64,000 bases of DNA, taken from positions 62,001 to 126,000 of the forward strand of contig NZ_JABBPN010000004.1 of the NCBI RefSeq assembly GCF_012933385.1. Direction: 5' to 3'. Below, in pieces: positions 16,250 through 25,083 of the stretch (positions are counted from its first letter, which is position 1; the number at the start of each line of letters is the position of its first letter). Under the pieces are notes generated by a model, which did no database searches, was not told where the DNA came from, and saw only the letters and a list, made by a program, of their open reading frames with translations. Source of the DNA: Paenibacillus lemnae (GTDB lineage: Bacteria > Bacillota > Bacilli > Paenibacillales > Paenibacillaceae). A program made the position numbers and the translations under genes.

Positions 16250-18253
16250 ATGCAGTTCTATGACACCAGACAGCAGCCGGGACTGCGAAAAAAACTGGGC
16301 AGGTGGTTTAGAACCCCGTTTTCCACATATCTGTTGTTTATATTGATTATGCTTTTCAAACTCGTCGTCTTTCACTACAGCCTGAACGTGGTCAATATTG
16401 ATATGAATCCGGTGGATTATATTGTGACCATCGGCAGCCTGCTGCTGGTATCCTTCTGGACATTATGGCTGCCCAGGAAGGGGACGATCGCTTCGTTGGC
16501 TGCACTGAATTTGCTGGTGACAGGAATCATATATGCGGATCTTGTATTTTACCGGTACTTTGAAGATTTCATTACCGTTCCGATTCTGATGCAGGCAGGT
16601 CAGGTCGGCTCGCTCGGAGACAGCATTCGCTCCTTGATTCATATCCAGGATTTGTGGTTCTTTCTAGACTGGATTGTCGTCATCCCCTGGAGTGTATCCC
16701 TTCTGATCCGGAGTCGGCGAAGTAAGCATTCTGGGATTGGAACATCGATGTATTCAGCCCAAACCCAGCATAAAAAACCGTTCAAAAAGCGCCTGGCAAT
16801 TGGCCTTTTTGCTCTGGTGATGGGATCCCTTCTGACCTTTCTGCCGATTAAATGGCAGTCCAAGACATGGGCCATCGGTCTATTTGATGGAAACTGGTGG
16901 AACCTCTCCTTGTACAATGTCACCGGTCTGATCGGGTTTCACGGATATGATACCTATCGGTATGCCAAAGATCATTTTGGCATCCGCCCCTCCTTTCCAC
17001 AAAGTGAGATTGACCAGGTGCAGGCCTGGTTTGATGACAAGCGGAAGGAACGCATCGCGCTGGACAAAGATGACACGTTCGGCAGATTCAAAGACATTAA
17101 TGTGATCATCGTTCAGGTTGAGGCACTCATGAATTTTGTCATAGGTAAAGAACTGAATGGGCAGCCAATTACACCAAATCTGAACGCACTGATGGACAAA
17201 AGCATGTACTTTTCCAATTTCTATCATCAAACCGCGCTGGGCCGGACCTCAGATGCAGATTTTGTGACACAGACATCACTGCTCCCTCTGCCAGCCGGAT
17301 CGGTATTCACCCGCTTCCCTTCTCATACCTATGACAGCATGCCATCTATCCTGAAGAAGAACGGATATGCCGCCAATGTATATCACTCTTATGACAGCAG
17401 CTTCTGGAACCGGCAGGTCGTGTACACGGAAATGGAGTATGACCGTTTTTACAGTAAAAAGGATTTTGAACAGGACGAGAAAATCGGCTGGTCGATCAGC
17501 GATGCCTCCTTCTTCCGACAATCACTGGATTACATGAAGGAGACTCCACAGCCCTTCTACTCGTTCCTCATCACGCTAAGCAGCCATCATCCCTATAGTC
17601 TCCCCCAGGAATACCGGGAGCTGGATGCCGGAGCATTTAGCGGCAATATATTCGGGGACTATCTGCAGTCTGTCCACTATGCTGATAAGGCGCTGGGTCA
17701 AATGATGGATCAGTTGAAGGCTCAGGGGCTGTGGGACAACTCCATATTGGTCATATATGGCGACCACGATAACTCGATTACGGACCGAGCCTTTTATGAG
17801 CAGTTTTATGGACGCCCACTGTCCGATCTGGATATGGAGCAGATCATGCATCAGGTTCCGATGCTGATTCATCTGCCGGATGACGGGTTGGCAGGGACTT
17901 ATGAAGAACCTGCGGGTATGATGCATACGGCCCCTACCCTCTATCACTTGCTGGGGATTTCAACCGAGCCGTATGACCTGATGGGCAGCAGTTTAACATC
18001 CAAGAAGAACAGGCTTGTCCCTCTGCGCAGCGGTGCATTCTCAGATGATCAGGTATTCTTTATTCCTTCCGAAACAGGGAGCTTCGAATCAGGTGCCTGC
18101 TACAGCCTCAAGGATCGGCAGCCCACCGACACCTTAGCCTGTGCTGCAGGACATGAAAAGAGCAGGCAGATGCTGAACATTTCGGATCAGGTCGTTACTT
18201 ATGATTTGCTTGCAGCATTCAGGGAATCCGCTTTACAGGATAGCCAGGAATAA
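16250..18253 (+). CDS. LTA synthase-family membrane sulfatase (phosphoglycerol transferase)
   Basis: A 667-residue polytopic enzyme. Five membrane helices lie in the first ~200 residues, then an extracellular alkaline-phosphatase/sulfatase-fold domain from about 280. Visible catalytic features are V-Q-V-E-A-L-M-N with a metal-binding Glu, G-R-T-S-D-A-D with the catalytic threonine, and Y-G-D-H-D-N with Asp and His metal ligands. Family enzymes transfer glycerol-phosphate from phosphatidylglycerol to build or prime lipoteichoic acid, or modify other glycolipids. ATG 16250 follows AAGGAGG; seven more codons upstream are excluded by that site. Paralogues usually exist, so the exact polymer is unclear. 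Confidence 0.85.
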   Translation: MQFYDTRQQPGLRKKLGRWFRTPFSTYLLFILIMLFKLVVFHYSLNVVNIDMNPVDYIVTIGSLLLVSFWTLWLPRKGTIASLAALNLLVTGIIYADLVFYRYFEDFITVPILMQAGQVGSLGDSIRSLIHIQDLWFFLDWIVVIPWSVSLLIRSRRSKHSGIGTSMYSAQTQHKKPFKKRLAIGLFALVMGSLLTFLPIKWQSKTWAIGLFDGNWWNLSLYNVTGLIGFHGYDTYRYAKDHFGIRPSFPQSEIDQVQAWFDDKRKERIALDKDDTFGRFKDINVIIVQVEALMNFVIGKELNGQPITPNLNALMDKSMYFSNFYHQTALGRTSDADFVTQTSLLPLPAGSVFTRFPSHTYDSMPSILKKNGYAANVYHSYDSSFWNRQVVYTEMEYDRFYSKKDFEQDEKIGWSISDASFFRQSLDYMKETPQPFYSFLITLSSHHPYSLPQEYRELDAGAFSGNIFGDYLQSVHYADKALGQMMDQLKAQGLWDNSILVIYGDHDNSITDRAFYEQFYGRPLSDLDMEQIMHQVPMLIHLPDDGLAGTYEEPAGMMHTAPTLYHLLGISTEPYDLMGSSLTSKKNRLVPLRSGAFSDDQVFFIPSETGSFESGACYSLKDRQPTDTLACAAGHEKSRQMLNISDQVVTYDLLAAFRESALQDSQE

Positions 18254-18291
18254 GAGATTGCTTATCCTGCTGAAGCAGCACCGTTTTCCAC

Positions 18292-18336
18292 ACAAAAAGC
18301 GTCCCGCCGGTATCAAAACCGGGGGACGCTTTTTTG
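18292..18336. terminator. Bidirectional terminator
   Basis: AAAAAGCGTCCC...CCGGT pairs with ACCGG...GGGACGCTTTTTT. A long stem with A and T runs lies between convergent genes. Confidence 0.85.
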
Positions 18337-18351
18337 TGGCACAGGACCTGC

Positions 18352-18618
18352 TTACTTTCTCTTGGAAGACAGCCTGGACAGTCGGCTCTTCTCTTCACCG
18401 AGCAGCTCCTCGGCCAATTCCACTGCATTACGATTGGCATGCTGTTCAGCCTGAAAAACCGCTTGTTCTGTATGGGTCAGCGAGTTTTGAGCCTGGGCAA
18501 TCAGCTTCTCCGTAGGATGGGACAGCGCTGAGGATACCGAACGGTGAAGCTTTTCGATAGAATCCAGCGCACTGTTGGCCGCATTATTTCTTTGAAGACT
18601 GGAATCATGACTGTTCAT
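18352..18618 (-). CDS. Small hypothetical protein, helical
   Basis: An 88-residue hydrophilic protein, predicted mostly helical, with an Asn/Ser-rich start and a basic C-terminus (S-R-L-S-R-L-S-S-K-R-K). GGGAGACGG precedes the ATG at 18618. The longer frame to 18693 lacks a ribosome site. I do not recognise a family. Its size and composition would suit a small spore- or nucleoid-associated protein, but nothing in the sequence proves that. Confidence 0.55.
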   Translation of the reverse strand: MNSHDSSLQRNNAANSALDSIEKLHRSVSSALSHPTEKLIAQAQNSLTHTEQAVFQAEQHANRNAVELAEELLGEEKSRLSRLSSKRK

Positions 18619-18719
18619 TGTACCGTCTCCCTTCGATGAGTGAAGTGACCTGGTGCTTGTATAGGATGGATTCCTTACACCGTTACTATTCACACGAAAG
18701 ACGGGTAAAACACTGGAAA

Positions 18720-18950
18720 TCAGGATGGCTGCTTAATGAACGCCTGCGCTTTTGCCAATGCTTCATCTTCTGTAGGTGCGCTGATATAGCGTCCGTTGAC
18801 ATAGACGAAGGCCCTCTTCTTGCAGGGGCCGCAGTAGGATTTGCAGCCGACTTTGATGTCGGCATCCGGCGCAAGCTTCTTCAACTTGGGAATGACGGTT
18901 TTTAGCGATGTTCCCTTACATTTTTCACAGACACGTATATCGTTTGTCAT
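18720..18950 (-). CDS. DUF1450 / YuzB-like protein
   Basis: A 76-residue protein with four cysteines: C8-x-x-C11 near the start and C36, C40-x-x-C43 in the G-C-K-S-Y-C-G-P-C-K-K segment. This is the YuzB family, with a thioredoxin-like ferredoxin fold that could bind a metal or FeS centre; the function is not known. ATG at 18950 with AGAGG upstream. It is 27 bases after the IscA-like gene, so the two probably form one transcript. Confidence 0.75.
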   Translation of the reverse strand: MTNDIRVCEKCKGTSLKTVIPKLKKLAPDADIKVGCKSYCGPCKKRAFVYVNGRYISAPTEDEALAKAQAFIKQPS

Positions 18951-18977
18951 GGTGTTAAAGCCTCTTGACGGATCGAC

Positions 18978-19280
18978 CTAATGGTCGCCGTGATTTCCTT
19001 TGGACGGATTGGTGATGACAAAACCTTCTTCAGGAAGGTACAGGTAATCGATCTTGACACCATCCAGCAGGTCTTGTCCAGCTTCCAGAATCACATCGAT
19101 CTCTTTATCTGTGGCCACGACCTCATCCTGTTCTCCAGGCGTGTCCAAATCCAGACCGTAATGAGCATGATCGCCGTGGGCATGTGTGATAATAACGCGA
19201 AGCTTCTTGCCCTGGTTCTCTTCCTTATCCAATTCTCTCTTTATCACTTTCGCCGCATTGCGAGTAATTTTGCATTTCAT
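18978..19280 (-). CDS. HesB/IscA-fold protein lacking cluster cysteines
   Basis: A 100-residue protein with the layout of A-type FeS carriers (start I-T-R-N-A-A-K-V-I, end E-E-G-F-V-I-T-N-P). The three conserved cysteines of IscA/SufA are absent; the only Cys is residue 3. Instead there are two histidine clusters, T-H-A-H-G-D-H-A-H-Y near residue 35 and N-H-G-D-H at the C-terminus. Relatives in Bacillus are annotated as HesB-like or, wrongly I think, adhesins. Metal binding through histidine is an inference. It is upstream of the YuzB-like gene. Confidence 0.7.
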   Translation of the reverse strand: MKCKITRNAAKVIKRELDKEENQGKKLRVIITHAHGDHAHYGLDLDTPGEQDEVVATDKEIDVILEAGQDLLDGVKIDYLYLPEEGFVITNPSKGNHGDH

Positions 19281-19315
19281 GATTTGTTCATCTCCTGTGA
19301 AGTGAAGTCATTCAT

Positions 19316-19594
19316 TCAATGTTTAATTGTATTCCTGACCGGTTGTTTTCGCAAGGCCAGTTCCGGATATTTGCGTTCCACCCGGCCCACAAAAAAGTTC
19401 ATGAGGAGCATGGTGACCCCGATATCATCTATAGGAACAAATGGCATCAGATCCGGCAGCACCCAGTACAGCGCAGCAGGGATCACGAAGAGCAGCTTGT
19501 CCCTCATTTCAACGCGCGGGGAAGTAAGGTAGCCCGATACTTTTTTCAGGACATGGGACCAGCGGCGAAGTGACAGCAGTCTTCTCCATTTCAT
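19316..19594 (-). CDS. DUF1232 (YkvA-like) protein
   Basis: A 92-residue basic protein with one or two amphipathic or membrane segments and the family hallmark Y-W-V-L-P-D-L-M-P-F-V-P-I-D-D-I-G. Function unknown. The start at 19594 is supported by AAAGGAG just upstream. It ends about 35 bases before the IscA-like gene and may head that transcript. Confidence 0.75.
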   Translation of the reverse strand: MKWRRLLSLRRWSHVLKKVSGYLTSPRVEMRDKLLFVIPAALYWVLPDLMPFVPIDDIGVTMLLMNFFVGRVERKYPELALRKQPVRNTIKH

Positions 19595-19749
19595 TTTGTT
19601 GTTCTCCTTTCAGGAGCGTATTATGTCTTTCCAGATGTGATGTATATCATTACCCGATAATCAGAGGACCGCCGCAAGCTTATCAACCTTCAAACCGGCA
19701 GCGGTCACGTATAGTTTACGCGATATTACAGAAAACGTTTCATGCATTT

Positions 19750-20952
19750 TCACGAAAGGGACATAAAAGCAGCTAATATCATACCCGTTTCGTACGCTGT
19801 ATCCTCAAAATCGTCCAGTGGCAGCGGATTGATGCCTCGTCCGATTTCTACTGTAAATCCCGGTTTGCGGAACTGCTGTATGAACCAGTCTTTGTATCCT
19901 GCATCGCTGCCGGACAGCTTGACTGGCCTATAGCTTGCAGCCTGGCCCAGCCGGATCGCCCAGCCTTCACTTTCCTCTGGCTCAAAATCTCTGTAATTCC
20001 AGTATATTTCCTGCCCCTGACTGTGCAGTGAGATGACACGTTCAGGCTGAATGTTGATCGTGTGTTCTGCAAGCGCCTGCGCTTCCGGCTCACAGAGCGG
20101 AGCATGGCCGGGATAATCCTGAGGGCAAGGAGCGCTTTTCCCTCTGCGCCGTACTTCTTCATCCCAGTGAGCAGGGAACTGATCCCCGAGATCCACTCCT
20201 CGGATATTAGCCTTCCAGCGCCGAAAGTCCTCGCGGTCTCCGTTCCACGATGACAGATTGTCGTACATGCTGTGTCTTGGATCAGCACCTAATTGTACAA
20301 GCTCAACACCATCCGGATTAACCATAGGCACAAGCCAGAGAGAATACTGCCGGTACCATGAGCTTACATCATGACCGTAGAGACAGGTGCCTGTGCTCCA
20401 GGCGGCAGCGTATTGTTCCAGAAAACGCAGCAGGCACGGGGTGGTCATCCATTCGTTCGCATGCAGGGCAGCATGAACGTGCAGGGTTCGCTGACCGGTC
20501 CCTATTTTAACTGCCTGAATCGGTTTACCGAGCACACTATATCCAATTTCAGACGTTTCAAGAAATGGATATTCTTTTTTCAGCTGCTGCAGATGCTGTA
20601 AGAGTTCATCCGGCCCGTATTCTCCCTGCAGGTTGATTTTGTATTTTGGATCTGCAGGCGGGAGAGCGATTGTATTTCCTGGCGTAAAGCGGTATAAGGA
20701 CAATCCCGGATTAATTTCCTCAAGCGCAGTGGGCTTGAAACCAAAAGCATGGGCTACAGAATCCGGCGTGTCCCCCTCCATGATGATATATCTTCTCCGA
20801 AACGCTGCAGGCAGGAATAGGATCTGTCCCGGCTTGAGATATGACTGATGGGCTGCCCAAGGATTGGCTGTCAGCAGCTGCTCCTTGGCCAGTCCGAATC
20901 GGACCGCTATGCGTAATAGGGTATCCCCGGGATTTACAATATACTGACGCAT
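19750..20952 (-). CDS. LysM-M14 gamma-D-glutamyl-diamino-acid endopeptidase
   Basis: A 400-residue protein with two LysM peptidoglycan-binding repeats (about 3-46 and 54-97) followed by a zinc carboxypeptidase M14 domain (about 110-395). The zinc ligands H-x-x-E lie in A-L-H-A-N-E-W near residue 185. The substrate-binding N-P-D-G and the second histidine (I-S-L-H-S-Q-G) are present, and the catalytic glutamate is probably in F-T-V-E-I-G-R-G. This is the layout of endopeptidase I of Lysinibacillus sphaericus, which cuts the D-Glu-diamino-acid bond of spore or cell-wall peptides. No signal peptide is seen. ATG 20952 follows AAAGGA. Confidence 0.85.
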   Translation of the reverse strand: MRQYIVNPGDTLLRIAVRFGLAKEQLLTANPWAAHQSYLKPGQILFLPAAFRRRYIIMEGDTPDSVAHAFGFKPTALEEINPGLSLYRFTPGNTIALPPADPKYKINLQGEYGPDELLQHLQQLKKEYPFLETSEIGYSVLGKPIQAVKIGTGQRTLHVHAALHANEWMTTPCLLRFLEQYAAAWSTGTCLYGHDVSSWYRQYSLWLVPMVNPDGVELVQLGADPRHSMYDNLSSWNGDREDFRRWKANIRGVDLGDQFPAHWDEEVRRRGKSAPCPQDYPGHAPLCEPEAQALAEHTINIQPERVISLHSQGQEIYWNYRDFEPEESEGWAIRLGQAASYRPVKLSGSDAGYKDWFIQQFRKPGFTVEIGRGINPLPLDDFEDTAYETGMILAAFMSLS

Positions 20953-21177
20953 GGATGTTGTCCTTTCCGGCAGCTGAGGTCTGCCTTGCATTTTTCCATT
21001 ACGCTAGATATATATGTAGACCGGGTTGTACCACATGTGTCCTTTGTAAGACGCTCCGAACTTGCAAGCGCTGCTACCTCGCCGCTCGTCTTTGCCGAAA
21101 AGCAAAGACATGGCAGTGCCGGGATGATCTCCCTGACTCCACCATGCCTTTATGCTTCCCTAATTCGTTTAAAGGAG

Positions 21178-21990
21178 CTACAGCTTCGTAATCTGCCATA
21201 CGACTGGCGTCCGCTTGATATGTTCCCCCAGCCATTCTGTGGCAATACTTTGAAACATGACAGAGTCACCTGTACAGAAAAACTGGTGCACGGGCAGATC
21301 CTCGCTGCTCGCAAGCTGTCCCTTGTCGTATAAAATCGTACTGATTTCTCTGGCTGTCTCGTCGGCTGAGCTGATCAGCTTGACTCTAGGCCCCATAACC
21401 TGCTGAATGGTATCCATGAGAAACGGATAATGAGTGCATCCTAAAATAAGACAATCAATCTCTTCCGGCCTCATCCCGTGAAGCGCTTCGCGAACAATAT
21501 CAAAAGATTTCGCCGTTCGGAACAAGCCTTGCTCTACTAGAGGTACCAGAGTCGGACAGGCCCGGCTCTGAACCTCTACAAATGGAGACAGCTGTTTCAA
21601 AGCAGCTGTATATGCACCGCTGCTGACGGTGCCGACCGTACCGATGACACCGACATGCCCGGTCTTGGTAGCACTGATTGCTGCACGGGCACCGGGATGA
21701 ATGACGCCAATGACGGGAATACTTACCTTGTCTGAAATATAATCAAGCGCCGCCGCGGTCGCCGTATTGCAGGCAATGACGATCATTTTAGGATTATACT
21801 GAAGCAAATAGTCTACAATTTGTTCTGTAAAGTCGCGGACTTCTTCCGGCGTACGGGGTCCGTAGGGTGCACGGGCGGTATCTCCGAAGTAAATGACCTT
21901 CTCTCTGGGGAGCTGCCTCATCACTTCTTTGGCAACGGTCAAGCCGCCGACACCCGAGTCTAGTATTGCGATTGCTTGCTGCACGAACAC
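21178..21990 (-). CDS. murI: Glutamate racemase
   Basis: Cofactor-independent racemase making D-glutamate for peptidoglycan; 270 residues. The two catalytic cysteines are visible in A-C-N-T-A-T-A near residue 75 and L-G-C-T-H-Y-P near 186. The substrate-binding D-S-G-V-G-G-L-T is near the start and Y-F-G-D-T-A-R-A-P-Y-G follows. The start is GTG at 21990 with AAGGAAG upstream; a second GTG two codons on is possible. The 225 bases to the next gene show nothing I recognise. Confidence 0.94.
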   Translation of the reverse strand: MFVQQAIAILDSGVGGLTVAKEVMRQLPREKVIYFGDTARAPYGPRTPEEVRDFTEQIVDYLLQYNPKMIVIACNTATAAALDYISDKVSIPVIGVIHPGARAAISATKTGHVGVIGTVGTVSSGAYTAALKQLSPFVEVQSRACPTLVPLVEQGLFRTAKSFDIVREALHGMRPEEIDCLILGCTHYPFLMDTIQQVMGPRVKLISSADETAREISTILYDKGQLASSEDLPVHQFFCTGDSVMFQSIATEWLGEHIKRTPVVWQITKL

Positions 21991-22242
21991 ACCGCTTCCT
22001 TCTTGTCATAAATTCATATACTAACAGTGTTACCATATGTCGTTTCACTGAGAAACGTACCTAAATCTTACCCCAATTTATTCCCTTCTTCAACTTGGGC
22101 AACAGCCGGTATACCTTCACTATACGTGAAATGTCCACAAATTCGTTAGGTCTATTCTCTCAGAAGCTGTGCATTTTTAGCTTATACTGTAATTTAGTAA
22201 ACAATCTTGATGGACAAAAGAAAGACAGGTGGAGCGTAAATC

Positions 22243-23322
22243 ATGTCAGTCAACCTGGAATTAAAACAAAGTGCTGAACGGTTTATCCTGCAGTGTTATA
22301 CCGAGCTTGACAAAACGTCAGATGACATTCAGCACAGAATAGACGAAATCACTGCCGAAATCATGGACAGCGGGACTTATGTACATACATACGAGGAACT
22401 GGAGCATGGTGCCAAAATGGCCTGGCGGAACAGCAACCGATGCATCGGCAGACTGTTCTGGGATAAGCTGCGGGTAACCGACGCAAGGCATGCCGAAACA
22501 GCCGGGCAAGCTGCCCGGCTGCTGATCCAACATGTGAATAAAGCCACTAATAGCGGGAAAATTATCCCGACCATTACTGTGTTTGGTCCGAAGCATCCCC
22601 AGAAGGAGCATCTGGTAATTAGGAATCACCAGCTTATCCGATATGCCGGATATGAAGGAAGAGATGGCATTACCGGAGACCCCGCTTCCCTTGAGTTCAC
22701 TTCCCTGTGCCAATCATTAGGATGGAGCGGGACTGGCGGTGAGTATGATATCCTGCCTCTTGTCATACAACAGGGAGACCGCCGGCCGGCATGGTTTCCG
22801 ATTCCCGAGGAATCCATCCTTCAAATCTCCCTGGCGCACCCTCACATTCCTGATTTTGAAAGCATGCAGCTGCAATGGTACGCGGTTCCGATCATATCCG
22901 ATATGAATCTCGAAATTGGAGGTATAACTTACCCTGCTGCTCCTTTTAACGGATGGTACATGGGCACAGAAATTGGGTCAAGAAACCTGGCAGACAGCTT
23001 CCGCTTCAACAAGCTGCCGGTCATTGCAGATCATCTTGGATTAGACCGCAGCCGGGAAAGCAGCCTTTGGCGTGACCGTGCCCTGCTTGAGTTAAATACG
23101 GCTGTGCTTTATTCTTTCAAGCAAGCCGGTGTCAGCATCGTTGATCATCATACGGCAGCGATGCAGTTCCGGTCTTTTGAAGACCGGGAATACCGTTCCG
23201 GCCGGAACGTGACAGGCGATTGGAGCTGGCTTATTCCACCTATGTCTCCGGCAGCTACCCACATTTTTCATTCATCCTACGACAATGAAATGCTTAGTCC
23301 GGCCTTCCGGTATAAAGATTAA
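22243..23322 (+). CDS. nos: Nitric oxide synthase, oxygenase domain
   Basis: Bacterial NOS: oxidises L-arginine to citrulline and NO using haem and a tetrahydropterin/tetrahydrofolate cofactor, with electrons from housekeeping reductases since no reductase domain is attached. It has 359 residues, the usual bacterial size. The haem-thiolate cysteine is C67 in W-R-N-S-N-R-C-I-G-R. The arginine-binding glutamate is E243 in W-Y-M-G-T-E-I-G. The W-x-W pair near the end (G-D-W-S-W-L-I-P-P) lines the pterin site. ATG 22243 has AGGTGGAG before it. Its stop overlaps that of the convergent ytxH-like gene (TTAA). It is a single-gene unit. Confidence 0.95.
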   Translation: MSVNLELKQSAERFILQCYTELDKTSDDIQHRIDEITAEIMDSGTYVHTYEELEHGAKMAWRNSNRCIGRLFWDKLRVTDARHAETAGQAARLLIQHVNKATNSGKIIPTITVFGPKHPQKEHLVIRNHQLIRYAGYEGRDGITGDPASLEFTSLCQSLGWSGTGGEYDILPLVIQQGDRRPAWFPIPEESILQISLAHPHIPDFESMQLQWYAVPIISDMNLEIGGITYPAAPFNGWYMGTEIGSRNLADSFRFNKLPVIADHLGLDRSRESSLWRDRALLELNTAVLYSFKQAGVSIVDHHTAAMQFRSFEDREYRSGRNVTGDWSWLIPPMSPAATHIFHSSYDNEMLSPAFRYKD

Positions 23323-23642
23323 TCCTGATCAGCAGCTTCAGCAGAAGATACGCGGGCAGCGGCGGCTTCATCCGCAAGCCAGCTTTCTTTCTGCTGGCGC
23401 CAGGATTGAATGTCTGAAATAACTCCCTCAGCACGGTCTGTCATGACCCCGATCAGATTCACGCCCTGCTCGCCAACCCGTTCAGCGGCTTCCTGTACCT
23501 TCTCGCCGACCTGACGCGCTCCAGCAGCAATATCACTGCGCAGTTCACGTCCAGACTTTGGTGCCAGCAGAAGCGCCGTTACAGAACCCGCAATACTTCC
23601 GATCAATGCTCCCCATAACAGTCCTTTGTTTCTTTCTTTCAT
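23319..23642 (-). CDS. ytxH: YtxH-like protein
   Basis: A 107-residue protein with a glycine-rich N-terminal membrane helix (G-L-L-W-G-A-L-I-G-S-I-A-G-S-V-T-A, residues 8-27), the YtxH signature L-L-A-P-K-S-G-R-E-L-R, then an amphipathic helical tail. General-stress-associated in Bacillus, with no biochemical function known. ATG 23642 follows GAGGAGAG; the longer frame is not supported. It lies 20 bases after the DUF948 gene as in ytxGH operons. Confidence 0.82.
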   Translation of the reverse strand: MKERNKGLLWGALIGSIAGSVTALLLAPKSGRELRSDIAAGARQVGEKVQEAAERVGEQGVNLIGVMTDRAEGVISDIQSWRQQKESWLADEAAAARVSSAEAADQD

Positions 23643-23662
23643 GTCCCATCTCTCCTCTTCGA

Positions 23663-24115
23663 TTACTCGGCTCGCCCGCCGCCGGACTTCGGTGAGCGTT
23701 GATTCCATGCATGCCAAAATGTCATTCCCGCATCAACCCAGCGAAACACCTCGCCCATGGTTCGTTCATTGTCCAGCCTGGCGCGCTCCAGATGTTCCAC
23801 AGCTGCCTTGGCTGCGGTTTGGCTGACGGCGGACATGGCTTCCGCTGTCCTGGAAGCTGCCTGAACGACTTCCTGAACATGAGACGCAATGAATTCCCCG
23901 GCTGCAAGCGGACGCTGCACCGTCTCCAAGGTCAGTGAAACCTGCTCCAGCACCTGGACGGCTTGTTTGGACAGCTGCTTGTAATCGGCTTCCATATTGA
24001 CAAGTGCGGCTTGCGCTTTCATAACCATGCGCCAGCATGTCAGACACAAGCCGGTTACCGCCGCTGCCATAACCAGAACACTGATCAGGATCACTGCCGT
24101 GCTCCATTCTGTCAT
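23663..24115 (-). CDS. ytxG: DUF948 (YtxG-like) membrane protein
   Basis: A 150-residue protein with one N-terminal membrane helix (about 7-30) and a long helical region with heptad character, as in methyl-accepting-protein-like DUF948 members. The B. subtilis counterpart localises to septa. ATG at 24115 is properly spaced from GGGGAG; the GTG at 24124 touches that site. First gene of a ytxG-ytxH pair. Confidence 0.75.
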   Translation of the reverse strand: MTEWSTAVILISVLVMAAAVTGLCLTCWRMVMKAQAALVNMEADYKQLSKQAVQVLEQVSLTLETVQRPLAAGEFIASHVQEVVQAASRTAEAMSAVSQTAAKAAVEHLERARLDNERTMGEVFRWVDAGMTFWHAWNQRSPKSGGGRAE

Positions 24116-24207
24116 ACTTCTCACTCCCCTGCATCCGGCTGACCGGGCTAATGCCTAGTCGCATACTGCATTATAAGCAGGGCGGGCTTGACCTGACACT
24201 GCAAATG

Positions 24208-24247
24208 CAAAAAAGCCTTGACGCCAGTTTCCTTGCGTCAAGACTTT
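24208..24247 (-). terminator. Terminator of the HepT-like gene
   Basis: On the minus strand AAAGTCTTGACGC pairs with GCGTCAAGGCTTT around a ten-base loop and is followed by a T run. It lies 25 bases after the stop codon. Confidence 0.85.
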
Positions 24248-24272
24248 AGAATATTGTTCTCTCAACAGCCGC

Positions 24273-24692
24273 TTACAGTTCCCGTTTCAGATAGTCTCTA
24301 ACCTCGGCTGCGAATGTCTCCAATACGACGGGCAGCTCGACCGTCAGCGGGTGAAGACTTTGGCGCTCCCAGTCAAAGTACTCCTGAACCAGCGGTTTGC
24401 GGAGCCGGACCAGCCGGGTAAGCACTTCATGATTTGCAGCGGACATCACCTTTTCTTCGTGGATAATGTCCAAGATATCTTCATAACTGCTGGCATCGCG
24501 CATAATAAAACCGTCAATCAGATAGCTTCCGACATCTGTAACCACTTCAATCCCCAAATGGAGCGCACGTTCTTGAATAAAACCGCATCCGACGCCCCCA
24601 TCCCATGAAGCTTCAGCATGTCGCAAGCCTGCGGCAATGTCCGGTATCGCGTTCAGTCTTCGTTCAATCTGTTCCTGATTTACATAATACAA
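24273..24692 (-). CDS. HepT-like (DUF86, YutE-type) protein
   Basis: A 139-residue all-helical protein of the HepT-like family. It has the D-x-G-x-Y-L-I-D-G-F-I-M-R-D block near residue 55. In the position of the RNase/toxin motif R-x4-H-x-Y it reads R-K-P-L-V-Q-E-Y, so the histidine is replaced by glutamine. There is no MntA-type nucleotidyltransferase partner upstream or downstream; the neighbour is a Dabb protein. This argues for a stand-alone, non-toxin role. The start at 24692 lies 11 bases after the upstream stop. Confidence 0.7.
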   Translation of the reverse strand: MYYVNQEQIERRLNAIPDIAAGLRHAEASWDGGVGCGFIQERALHLGIEVVTDVGSYLIDGFIMRDASSYEDILDIIHEEKVMSAANHEVLTRLVRLRKPLVQEYFDWERQSLHPLTVELPVVLETFAAEVRDYLKREL

Positions 24693-24703
24693 AAGATCAC
24701 CGC

Positions 24704-24991
24704 CTACTTCTCGAAATCAACGGCGAGGGTGTGATCCTTCACTTCGTTGATGTATTTAATCACTTCCTGGTGCACCGGATGAACCTGATAAGCCTGCAAT
24801 TCTTCAAGGGACTCCACCTCAACGATCAAAGCCAGGTCATACGAACGCTCTGAACGGATGACATCGGCTCCGACTTCCAGGGAAAGAAGCTGTGGAATCT
24901 GTCCTTCCATATTTTTTAATACTTGTACCGTACGGTCAATGTTTTCTTCAGTAGGCTCTTTAAGTTTGAAAAATACGATGTGTTTAATCAA
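24704..24991 (-). CDS. Dabb-domain (stress-responsive A/B barrel) protein
   Basis: A 95-residue dimeric ferredoxin-like barrel protein. Family blocks visible are I-K-H-I-V-F-F-K-L-K at the start, V-G-x-D and Y-D-L-A-L-I-V-E-V in the middle, and H-P-V-H-Q-E-V near residue 72. Members range from stress proteins to polyketide cyclases; the role is unknown here. It is likely co-transcribed with the HepT-like gene 11 bases downstream. Confidence 0.85.
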   Translation of the reverse strand: MIKHIVFFKLKEPTEENIDRTVQVLKNMEGQIPQLLSLEVGADVIRSERSYDLALIVEVESLEELQAYQVHPVHQEVIKYINEVKDHTLAVDFEK

Positions 24992-25083
24992 AAGTCATTC
25001 CTCCGTTACGGATTGATTTAACGATCTGTTCTATCATACCTCTCTCGAGAAAAAAAAGAAATTGCTAGGAACGGCTTGAATCC

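Noticed and set aside
24273-24991. Toxin-antitoxin pair (HepT-like plus neighbour)
   Set aside because: The neighbour is a Dabb protein, not a nucleotidyltransferase, and the HepT motif has lost its histidine.
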